The notes beneath the pieces are model-generated. The model did no database searches. It was given only the letters and a program-made list of their open reading frames with translations, and was not told where the DNA came from. 64,000 nt of DNA from Allotamlana fucoidanivorans (GTDB taxonomy: Bacteria > Bacteroidota > Bacteroidia > Flavobacteriales > Flavobacteriaceae). The stretch's first letter is position 1, and every line of letters starts with the position of its first letter. Positions 1 through 6,473 of this stretch are shown piece by piece. Both the position numbers and the translations under genes were made by a program. The stretch covers positions 3,782,001 to 3,846,000 of the forward strand of contig NZ_CP074074.1 in NCBI RefSeq assembly GCF_045788535.1. Direction: 5' to 3'.

Positions 1-178
1 TAGTTAAAACCCATTGAAAAACAATGAGTAGTGCCAAAACCAATCCAGACCATCTTTTATAAAGTTCTTCCTTTTGAAGTTGAAACAACCACATCCATTC
101 TAGTTTCAAAAAATATTGTAAAAAGAAAGCGCATAAAAGCACCACCCCAACTATTGTTGATTTATTTTTGGCTATCAT
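1..178 (-). CDS. Partial small membrane protein (C-terminus outside the window)
   Basis: The reverse strand is open from an ATG at 176-178 to the left edge, giving 59 residues beginning MIAKNKSTIVGVVLL. Two hydrophobic stretches are visible (about residues 8-24 and 45-59), joined by an aromatic, lysine-rich linker (EWMWLFQLQKEELYKRW), so this is an integral membrane protein. I do not recognise the family. It lies 87 bp downstream of the haem-binding lipoprotein gene on the same strand and could be the distal gene of the globin transcript. It is too short and incomplete for a function. Confidence 0.55.
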   Translation of the reverse strand, partial: MIAKNKSTIVGVVLLCAFFLQYFLKLEWMWLFQLQKEELYKRWSGLVLALLIVFQWVLT

Positions 179-265
179 TAACTGTTTTTTTTGGTTGAGT
201 TGATAATGCAACTTGCCCATAACTATCTACTACAGCGATGAGCAAGTGCAAATCAAGAACTAAGT

Positions 266-1078
266 TTATTTTACAGCAACCAAGTGTTTCATTGTCTCAT
301 AAGAAGACAATTTTTTTACACTATCCAGAAAAACTTCTGCCGTGGGAAGATAATTTCCTTCTGCTGGCCACTTATTTCCTATTTCCGGCTTCTCACTTTC
401 TTTAAACGCCTCAATTTCATCTAAATACTCCATATAAATATCTACTGTACCTTTGGCATAAGCATTTAAAACAGCTACAGTTTCTTTATATGTTAGTGAG
501 TCTTTAGGATATTGCCAAGTTGTTGCACCCATAACGTCTCCCAATTTCCAATCAGATTTGGTGGTTTGAGGGTGTTTATTATGACAGCTTACACAAGCCC
601 CTGCACTGGCAAGATCGGCAAACATGGCTGTATGCAATTTTTGATCTTCATCATAAAAAAATTGAGGTTCCTGAGTTTTCTTTATTTCCTGAAATAAATC
701 GGCTTGCTTCCCTTCAAATTTGTTAGCTGCATTTACAGGAAAATCTGATCCCAAATACAACCCCAAAGGCACAGGACTCTTTATAATGCTTGTTGCCACA
801 CCTCTTAAGAATAAAGCGGGTAAAGGTCCTGCCTCCACGTCATCTTTTCTCCAATCTTCATCAAACTTCATACCTTGAGCTTTTCCTTTACCTACAATAG
901 CTTTTGTGTATAACGTTCTTGTAACGTCATTTTCTTTAGCAACCATTTCTAACACTTCTTCAACAGAAAAGGCATTTTCTTCAGCAGCCGTTTCTGATTT
1001 TTCTTCTGGCACACCACCGCAAGCCACCAGTACTAGAGCTGAAAAAAATAATGAAATTTTATATATAATTGTCTTCAT
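266..1078 (-). CDS. DUF3365-type haem c lipoprotein
   Basis: A 270-residue exported protein. The N-terminus is a lipoprotein signal (hydrophobic run ending LVLVAC, lipidation on the Cys near residue 20). The rest resembles the DUF3365 (Tll0287-like) haem-binding sensor fold, with a single CxxCH site in ASAGACVSCHNKHP in the C-terminal half. Members of this family bind one haem c outside the cytoplasm and act in redox or gas sensing or small electron transfer steps; the function here is not known. It lies 18 bp after the globin gene on the same strand and is probably co-transcribed with it, which suggests a role connected with NO or O2. The family call is by recognition of the sequence pattern; the haem site and lipobox are seen directly. 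Confidence 0.75.
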   Translation of the reverse strand: MKTIIYKISLFFSALVLVACGGVPEEKSETAAEENAFSVEEVLEMVAKENDVTRTLYTKAIVGKGKAQGMKFDEDWRKDDVEAGPLPALFLRGVATSIIKSPVPLGLYLGSDFPVNAANKFEGKQADLFQEIKKTQEPQFFYDEDQKLHTAMFADLASAGACVSCHNKHPQTTKSDWKLGDVMGATTWQYPKDSLTYKETVAVLNAYAKGTVDIYMEYLDEIEAFKESEKPEIGNKWPAEGNYLPTAEVFLDSVKKLSSYETMKHLVAVK

Positions 1079-1096
1079 CTTGTTTTGTTTTAGTTA

Positions 1097-1510
1097 TTAA
1101 TAAGCGGCCTCAATCATTACGCTAGACATGGTTCCGTAAACACTAGCCCAAGCCTCTTTAACCTCTGAGGTAAAATCATCTCCCAACCCTGCTTCCAAAG
1201 TTCCTAAAAGCGCTTCGCCAACCGTATCATAATGAAAAGCTTCCACCTTGTATTCTACATGACGTTTTCCTAAATCCTTTAAAACAGGGATGAGTGCATC
1301 TAAATTATTAAGCCCGGCAACCGCAGCACCTAACATACTCATCAATTTATTGCCTTGTACTTTCATGGCTTCTTCACTATTTGGAAAAAGTGGTTTAAGT
1401 TGCGGATCTAATTCAAATAACTTTGAATAAAATATTTCAGCAGCAGCAGGAGCTATTGGTTTAACTTTTTCAAATGATTCTTGTACTAACGTAATGGTTT
1501 TTGGTTCCAT
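1097..1510 (-). CDS. Single-domain bacterial globin
   Basis: A 137-residue globin of the Vitreoscilla haemoglobin/flavohaemoglobin type without the FAD/NAD reductase domain. Visible landmarks are the helix A/B start VQESFEKVKP, a B10-like Tyr in EIFYSKLFE, a distal-region Gln in KVQGNKL, and the proximal His in LGKRHVEYK. The likely role is O2 or NO binding, with NO detoxification if a reductase is available; no dedicated reductase is adjacent. The gene is monocistronic or leads the globin/DUF3365 pair. A perfect 16-bp palindrome lies 35-50 bp before its start codon and recurs before nitrate and nitrite genes in this window, so expression is probably tied to nitrate or NO metabolism. Confidence 0.88.
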   Translation of the reverse strand: MEPKTITLVQESFEKVKPIAPAAAEIFYSKLFELDPQLKPLFPNSEEAMKVQGNKLMSMLGAAVAGLNNLDALIPVLKDLGKRHVEYKVEAFHYDTVGEALLGTLEAGLGDDFTSEVKEAWASVYGTMSSVMIEAAY

Positions 1511-1544
1511 AATATATTTGTGTTTTGGTTTGTTTCTTTACAAT

Positions 1545-1560
1545 TAAGTATTAATACTTA
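1545..1560 (-). promoter_or_regulatory. 16-bp operator palindrome before the globin gene
   Basis: TAAGTATTAATACTTA is a perfect 16-bp palindrome centred about 43 bp upstream of the globin ATG. Near-identical sites occur at 2503, 33383, 34357 and 40244, each before a nitrate- or nitrite-related or regulatory gene. Two further half sites (TAAGTAT) are repeated directly at 1693 and 1705. The cognate protein is not shown by the sequence. Confidence 0.65.
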
Positions 1561-1661
1561 TTTAAAACAAAAATAAAAGCTAGAAGCTTAACCGATTATG
1601 ATATAAAACAGACCAAAACAATCTTTTGATACATTAAAAAAACTACTATAACGCAGGAATT

Positions 1662-1686
1662 AATAAAAAGGCAAAAAAATGCCCTT
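1662..1686 (-). terminator. Possible intrinsic terminator of the fnr gene
   Basis: On the minus strand AAGGGCA and TGCCTT form a short stem with one bulged G around a T-rich loop, followed by TTTTT. It lies 42 bp after the fnr stop codon. The stem is short, so this is a weak call. Confidence 0.35.
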
Positions 1687-1727
1687 AAAAAATAAGTATT
1701 TATATAAGTATGATTGAAAATTAAAAA

Positions 1728-2477
1728 TTAGCTATCTAAAAAGAAGTTGTGCTCGCTAATTTCTTTTTTTAGAAGTTGAATATCTTTAATACCTATTTTT
1801 TTGCCTTGCGCAATAATCAAGTCCTCTTTTTTTAAAGCCGAAAAAACACGTATAACTTGCTCCTCCGTTGTTCCGGCATAATCGGCATATTCTCTTCTGC
1901 TTAAAGGTAAATTTATAAACCCTCTTAAATCACCAAATTTTCTATGAATATATAATAGGGTATCTATGACGCGTTCCCGTACCGTCATTTGAGAAATAGA
2001 TTTCACTTTATTTTCACTTCTGTTAAGCTCATTAGCATAAAACAGCATCATATCATAGGTAAACGCAGGATTTTTTAATAAAATTTCTTGCAGATTATCC
2101 TTGGAAAAATAGCACAATACAGAATCTTGAAGCGCAATAGCACCAATAGAATAGTATTCCTCGGTACCAAAACCTCGATGCCCGATAATTTCACCTTCTT
2201 TAGCAAAACGTACAATTTGTTCCCGTCCATTGATACCCGTTCTAAAGACTTTAACAGTACCCTTTAAAATAAAAAACAAGCCATTTACGGGAGCACCTTC
2301 CATAATAAATTGCTGTCCTTTTTTACAACTCAATGTATTTTTATTATCGGTAAAATCAGAATCATCAAAAGACTTTAAGTTCCTTTTAATCAAACAACTA
2401 TCATTAAAACAAGCACTACAAGACACATCTTTCTGTAACTTATGTTTTGACCTTATATGTGAAGCTATTTGCATCAT
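1728..2477 (-). CDS. fnr: FNR-type oxygen-sensing transcription factor
   Basis: A 249-residue Crp/Fnr-family regulator. Cysteines at 20, 23 and 28 (CSACFNDSC) plus Cys122 (SVLCYFSK) match the arrangement of the four [4Fe-4S] ligands of Escherichia coli FNR, including the residue number of Cys122. A cyclic-nucleotide-binding-like beta roll spans about 45-135, the dimerisation helix about 140-165, and a C-terminal helix-turn-helix contains TTEEQVIRVF. In that recognition helix the Glu and Arg of FNR (E209, R213) are kept, while the Ser is Ile. It is therefore probably an O2-labile activator of anaerobic respiration. FNR-like sites precede the nap and psr-like operons nearby. Its own promoter carries the 16-bp nitrate-gene palindrome. 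An NO-sensing role for the same cluster is possible. Confidence 0.88.
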   Translation of the reverse strand: MMQIASHIRSKHKLQKDVSCSACFNDSCLIKRNLKSFDDSDFTDNKNTLSCKKGQQFIMEGAPVNGLFFILKGTVKVFRTGINGREQIVRFAKEGEIIGHRGFGTEEYYSIGAIALQDSVLCYFSKDNLQEILLKNPAFTYDMMLFYANELNRSENKVKSISQMTVRERVIDTLLYIHRKFGDLRGFINLPLSRREYADYAGTTEEQVIRVFSALKKEDLIIAQGKKIGIKDIQLLKKEISEHNFFLDS

Positions 2478-2502
2478 AAAAACGAAGTAACAATCACAAT
2501 AT

Positions 2503-2518
2503 TACGTAATAATACTTA
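2503..2518 (-). promoter_or_regulatory. 16-bp operator palindrome before fnr
   Basis: TACGTAATAATACTTA matches the globin palindrome at 14 of 16 positions and is centred about 34 bp upstream of the fnr ATG. On the minus strand its final TA is also the first TA of TAATATTG, a 7/8 match to the TAnnTTTG minus-7 element, in the same register as the sites before narK and nirB. Confidence 0.55.
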
Positions 2519-2554
2519 GTTTTTAAACTATAACACTTATTTTTAAGGGTAATG

Positions 2555-2594
2555 CAAAAAACACCAACTGAAACTATTCAATTGATGTTTTTAT
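2555..2594 (-). terminator. Intrinsic terminator of the nap operon
   Basis: Read on the minus strand, AACATCAATTGA pairs with TCAGTTGGTGTT (12 bp with two G-U wobbles) around a 6-nt loop, followed by a run of T. It lies about 40 bp after the NrfD-like stop codon, where the nap transcript would end. Confidence 0.65.
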
Positions 2595-2631
2595 ATCTTT
2601 TAAATGTGAAACTCGTAAATTCCGTTTTCAG

Positions 2632-3858
2632 CTATTGCTTATTCTTTTTGTATCTCAATTGTCCAAGTTCAATACCGATTGCAGTTCTTGCCAAAATGGT
2701 AAAAACAAAAGCCCCTAAGGCCCAAATGCCCAAAGTCACCCCAATTTCAATACCTGTTGGCGTATATTCAGAAATCTTACCATAAGGTCCTGGAATAAAT
2801 CCCGGAACAATTAACCCAAACCCTTTTTCAATCCAAATAGCAATAAAAAGTATAAAACAGCAAAAATAAAGTACCTTCGGATTATTTCTTAATTTATGAA
2901 AGGTTAGCATGACAGTAGCCAAAATATTTAAAGGAATAGCCGTCCATATCCATGGGAGTAGAGCATCTTTCCCATGCAATCCAAAAAACAGGTAGTAAGC
3001 ACTTTCACTATGATGCGTAGGCGCATAAAACTCCTTAAACAACTCAGAAACTAACATAATTAAATTGATTTGAGCGGCAACAGTTACTACCATAGCAATT
3101 TTTTTCAATGTTTTATCTTCAATCTTAAATGCTGTAAAATTACGAATCATAGCCAAAACTAAAATAATTAATGCCGGACCCGCAGCAAAGGCTGACGCTA
3201 AGAATCTAGGCCCTAATAAGGCATTATTCCAAAACGGACGCGCCTGTAAGCCTTGATATAAAAAAGCTGTCACCAAATGAATTCCAACAGCCCAAAACAC
3301 AGACAATATAGCTCCTGGCACATATACTTTAGACTTGGCTTCCTTACCTTGATAATGCCTAAAGAGGATATAAAAAGGAATGGTAATATTTAAAAACAAA
3401 TAGCCATTGAGTACCAAAACATCCCAAGTTAACATAGAGTTTGGAAAATTAAACACCCCAAGCCCCGGTATCATATGCCATAACACAGAGGGCCCACCCA
3501 TATCGGCAATTACAAAAGCCAAACACATAATCAATGCAGAAACCGCAAGCCCTTCACCAATTAACACCGCTTGTTTAAAATCTACATCATGCAACACATA
3601 GGTAGGCATTACCAACATAACAGCAGCAGCAGCTACACCAACTAAAAATGTAAAATTTGAAATATATAACCCCCAACTCACCCTATCGGTCATCCCTGTG
3701 ACTTGCAAGCCTTCACTCAACTGAATGGAATAACAATACATGCCCACCAACATCATAAACGTTAAAACCCCCATCCATATATGATACTTCACATTGCCAT
3801 GTGTTATGGTATCTAAACTATCTTTAACTAAACTACCAAAAACCTTTATTTGTTTCAT
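2632..3858 (-). CDS. nrfD: NrfD/PsrC-type quinol-oxidising membrane subunit of the nap operon
   Basis: A 408-residue polytopic protein with about ten hydrophobic segments, similar in pattern to NrfD/PsrC/DmsC and to the ActC/ActF subunits of alternative complex III. Proteins of this family oxidise (or reduce) quinol in the membrane and pass electrons to a four-cluster FeS partner; they carry no haem. The partner gene lies immediately upstream in the transcript (3986-5116), separated by a 127-bp gap that holds an intergenic repeat. As the last gene of the nap operon it is the obvious quinol dehydrogenase for NapAB, in place of NapC or NapGH, neither of which is present. Assignment to the NrfD family is firm; the role in nitrate reduction is inferred from gene order. 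Confidence 0.85.
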   Translation of the reverse strand: MKQIKVFGSLVKDSLDTITHGNVKYHIWMGVLTFMMLVGMYCYSIQLSEGLQVTGMTDRVSWGLYISNFTFLVGVAAAAVMLVMPTYVLHDVDFKQAVLIGEGLAVSALIMCLAFVIADMGGPSVLWHMIPGLGVFNFPNSMLTWDVLVLNGYLFLNITIPFYILFRHYQGKEAKSKVYVPGAILSVFWAVGIHLVTAFLYQGLQARPFWNNALLGPRFLASAFAAGPALIILVLAMIRNFTAFKIEDKTLKKIAMVVTVAAQINLIMLVSELFKEFYAPTHHSESAYYLFFGLHGKDALLPWIWTAIPLNILATVMLTFHKLRNNPKVLYFCCFILFIAIWIEKGFGLIVPGFIPGPYGKISEYTPTGIEIGVTLGIWALGAFVFTILARTAIGIELGQLRYKKNKQ

Positions 3859-3892
3859 TTAAAATCTTATTAACTCTTAGCTTTATTTATTT

Positions 3893-3978
3893 GGGCGTTC
3901 CCTCAAGGGGGCGGGCTTTCTGTTGCAATCTTTTTGCTCATACTTCACAAAAAGGATTTACTCGGCAATCCCTAACGC
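3893..3978. repeat. Dispersed intergenic repeat, copy 1
   Basis: The element begins GGGCGTT and ends CAATCCCTAACGC, so its ends carry the inverted GCGTT/AACGC hexamer-like arms. It contains a small CCCTCAAGGG hairpin and a second imperfect hairpin (ATCTTTTTG with CAAAAAGGAT). A second copy sits at 37603-37682. Both lie inside operons, between a large and a smaller redox subunit. Confidence 0.6.
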
Positions 3979-3985
3979 AAACCAA

Positions 3986-5116
3986 TTAGTCCATAAAATA
4001 CCAGAACTTAGGTTCTGTTCCTAAATCTTCTTTTAATCTAAAGACTTTCTTATTTTCTAAAACCCATCTAATAGTACTATTAGGGTCTAATAAATTTCCA
4101 AAAATTCTTGCTCCCGTTGGGCAGGCCTCAACACAAGCTGGATTTTTCCCAGCCCTAGAGCGTTGTACGCAAAAAGTGCATTTTTCCATGACCCCTTTTT
4201 TCCTCATTCTGTTTCCTAAATAATGCTGATTGTGGTTAATCTCAGCCTCAGGAACCTCAGGCTTCTTCCAATTAAAACGTCGGCCATCATAAGGACAAGC
4301 CGCCATACAATATCTACACCCTACACACCAATCATAATCAACCACCACTAGGCCATCATCTTCACGCCATGTGGCTTGTACAGGACACACATTAACACAT
4401 GGCGGATTATCACAGTGAAAACATTGTGTTCCCATATAAAAATGGCCTTCTGCTGGCACTTCATGATAGTAATTATCATCAGCTTCATCAAAACTAAAAC
4501 CATTCCCGTCCTTCATTTCATGAATCCTGATGTATTGCATTTGTGAATCACGATCTTGGTTATTTTCCTCTACGCAGGCATTCACACAATCCATATACCC
4601 CTGACACTTGGAGATGTTAAACGCATAACCAAATAAGATGTTTTCTTCGGCATTTTTCGAGGACATGCTAATGTTCTTACCAGTTCGCAATTCATAAGAG
4701 CGCATCAATCTATCAACTGTAGCTTTCTTCTCTTCATCCGTCATGAGCTTATAGTTCCCCTTAAACTGTTCCTCCCAGTCAATCTGTGCTTTTTCTTTGC
4801 TCTCATCCCCACTAATCACACTACACGAGGTACTTACAGCACCAGCTCCTATTAATAAACTAGCGGTTAACTTTTTAAAAGCAGTCCTTCTGTCCATTTT
4901 AACATCAAACACCTGCTCAAAGCCATCTTTAGTTCGCTCTTCTCCAATAGAGGCATCAACAGCTGCAGCAACAAAAGCTTCATCTGTCATTTCATAGTCA
5001 TCTGAGCTGTGAGAACCACAACCACCAGATGTTTTTCCACAACCACACGAACCTGAACTTGCACTACTCTTCCTGCCAAGATTTAAAGAAAACCACTTTT
5101 TATTATTGCTACTCAT
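3986..5116 (-). CDS. Four-cluster FeS protein (NrfC/DmsB/PsrB-like) of the nap operon
   Basis: A 376-residue protein. Residues 1-70 are an unusual cytoplasmic-looking extension with a Cys-rich motif SGSCGCGKTSGGCG, followed by a Tat-like stretch DRRTAFKKL and a hydrophobic run ending in STSCS at about 75-100. The C-terminal part has the ferredoxin cysteine sets CFHCDNPPCVNVCP, CVGCRYCMAACPY and CTFC with PACVEACP. The first set reads CQGYMDCVNAC, in which one of the four expected cysteines is Tyr, as Trp replaces it in NarH; this may give a [3Fe-4S] cluster. It probably carries electrons from the NrfD-like subunit towards the tetrahaem cytochrome and NapB. The Cys-rich extension is not explained by the family. 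Confidence 0.83.
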   Translation of the reverse strand: MSSNNKKWFSLNLGRKSSASSGSCGCGKTSGGCGSHSSDDYEMTDEAFVAAAVDASIGEERTKDGFEQVFDVKMDRRTAFKKLTASLLIGAGAVSTSCSVISGDESKEKAQIDWEEQFKGNYKLMTDEEKKATVDRLMRSYELRTGKNISMSSKNAEENILFGYAFNISKCQGYMDCVNACVEENNQDRDSQMQYIRIHEMKDGNGFSFDEADDNYYHEVPAEGHFYMGTQCFHCDNPPCVNVCPVQATWREDDGLVVVDYDWCVGCRYCMAACPYDGRRFNWKKPEVPEAEINHNQHYLGNRMRKKGVMEKCTFCVQRSRAGKNPACVEACPTGARIFGNLLDPNSTIRWVLENKKVFRLKEDLGTEPKFWYFMD

Positions 5117-5149
5117 ACCCTAAATTTTATTAAAACTACTCGTGTTTTT

Positions 5150-5758
5150 TTACTCTCTTTCTTTTACTGTTTGTGTATTAAATCGTGCTGGCCATTTAGA
5201 CTCAAAATGAGGCTTGTGCGGATTATGACAGTTCACACAGGTCATTGAAGCTCTAGGTGGTGCCCAACCTCCAATCTTTTTACCATGCGCGCCTCCTTTC
5301 CAATCTTCAAATTGCTTGGTATGGCATTGATTACACACGTTGTAACTCTTATTAAAATCAATTTCTTTATGTGTTAAACTTTTAAGCTGATCCATATTAT
5401 CAGGATTGTGACACGTTACGCAGCTCATAGTATTCTCATTAGCATGTACTAATTTAATATCCCAATGCGCCTTTTGTTCTCCTTCAGTTTGCATCTTACT
5501 TAAAGGCTTGTTATGACACTCAGTACAGGCATACATTTTAATTTGTCCTTTACGTTCGGGGATTAAAAATTCGTGTCCGCCTTCTGAAATTTTTATCATA
5601 TCAATACCGTCATGATACTGTTCTGAAGACACTGTTACGCCATGATAATTTTTACTCTCAGCCTCAATTTTTTCAACAACACCATGATACTCTCCTTCAC
5701 CATGCTTGCAGGAAAAAAACAGCATTAAAAAAACAAAACCGTAAATCCATTTATTCAT
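5150..5758 (-). CDS. Tetrahaem c-type cytochrome lipoprotein of the nap operon
   Basis: Four CxxCH sites are present (CTECHN, CVTCHN, CNQCHT, CVNCHN) after a lipoprotein-type signal MNKWIYGFVFLMLFFSC. I place the start at the ATG of 5758 because it gives a compact signal peptide; an upstream in-frame ATG at 5779 overlaps the end of napB. The mature protein would be about 185 residues anchored by lipid in the periplasm. It is not NapC/NirT, having no single transmembrane helix with that haem spacing. Placed between napB and the FeS/NrfD genes, it probably links the quinol-oxidising module to NapB. Confidence 0.82.
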   Translation of the reverse strand: MNKWIYGFVFLMLFFSCKHGEGEYHGVVEKIEAESKNYHGVTVSSEQYHDGIDMIKISEGGHEFLIPERKGQIKMYACTECHNKPLSKMQTEGEQKAHWDIKLVHANENTMSCVTCHNPDNMDQLKSLTHKEIDFNKSYNVCNQCHTKQFEDWKGGAHGKKIGGWAPPRASMTCVNCHNPHKPHFESKWPARFNTQTVKERE

Positions 5759-5765
5759 AATACGC

Positions 5766-6461
5766 TTATTGTATTGCATTGTTTGTTGCTCTTTTAAAAG
5801 TTCCTATATCTGTTACTTCTTTATTATTAGATACGTGACATTGTCTGCAATTTACCCGCTCAGGATGTGTTACCCGAATCTCTTTGGGAGCACTTGGGCC
5901 AGCATGGCATGACAAACAATTTTCATGCATTTGTATTTGGTGTGGTATAACTGGCGGGCTTCCTGGCAACGCATTATTGACACCAACCTCAGGAGCATTT
6001 AGTTGTGGAAAATTCGTGTTTTTAAACAATGAACTGGTTTGCTGTGGCACATGACATTGTCTGCAATTTATCATTTCAGGATGTGGTGTTACGGGGGCAT
6101 AGGCCTGAAACTTATCAACAAAACCACCATTTTGATGACATTTTAAGCATTTGTTTTCTCCCATACTTATTTCGTCTACAACAGGATGCGGAATAGACGG
6201 TGGCGCCCCATGAAATGCTCTATTTTTATAATACTCCTTTAAGGTACGTTGATGGTTTTCATCAACAGGCATGTTAGCATAATCTAAGGCGTATTCAGAG
6301 CGCTCAAAAACACCTGTTTCTGATGGCATTAAGGTTATAGAACTTTCTTTATCAACAGGGATATATGCTTCCTCTTGTCCCGCTTGATAGCTTAAATTCC
6401 AAACAAAAATAAAGGCCAAAAAGAGTACAATAAATAATGATATGATTCCTAATCTTTTCAT
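5766..6461 (-). CDS. napB: NapB-like nitrate reductase cytochrome subunit, tetrahaem form
   Basis: A 231-residue protein with an N-terminal membrane anchor or signal (residues 4-22). The family NapB signature APPSIPHPV, first haem CLKCH (105-109), TPHPE and second haem CRQCHVP (133-139) is present. A second copy of the same plan follows: SPPVIPHQI, CLSCH (182-186), THPERVN, CRQCHVS (205-211). NapB is normally dihaem, about 130-150 residues mature, and passes electrons to the FeS cluster of NapA. Here the dihaem module seems to have been duplicated, giving four haems. The gene lies 12 bp after napA. Identity as NapB is supported by position and by the first module; the function of the extra module is unknown. 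Confidence 0.85.
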   Translation of the reverse strand: MKRLGIISLFIVLFLAFIFVWNLSYQAGQEEAYIPVDKESSITLMPSETGVFERSEYALDYANMPVDENHQRTLKEYYKNRAFHGAPPSIPHPVVDEISMGENKCLKCHQNGGFVDKFQAYAPVTPHPEMINCRQCHVPQQTSSLFKNTNFPQLNAPEVGVNNALPGSPPVIPHQIQMHENCLSCHAGPSAPKEIRVTHPERVNCRQCHVSNNKEVTDIGTFKRATNNAIQ

Positions 6462-6473
6462 ATTAAGTCTTTA

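Noticed and set aside
1545..1560. Classical NarL 7-2-7 heptamer pair
   Set aside because: The arms contain TACTTAT-like heptamers, but they face the opposite way and the spacing differs from TACYYMT-N2-AKRRGTA.
3958..3985. Coding extension of the FeS protein into the repeat
   Set aside because: The FeS protein stops at 3986, before the repeat, with a normal C-terminus (FWYFMD).
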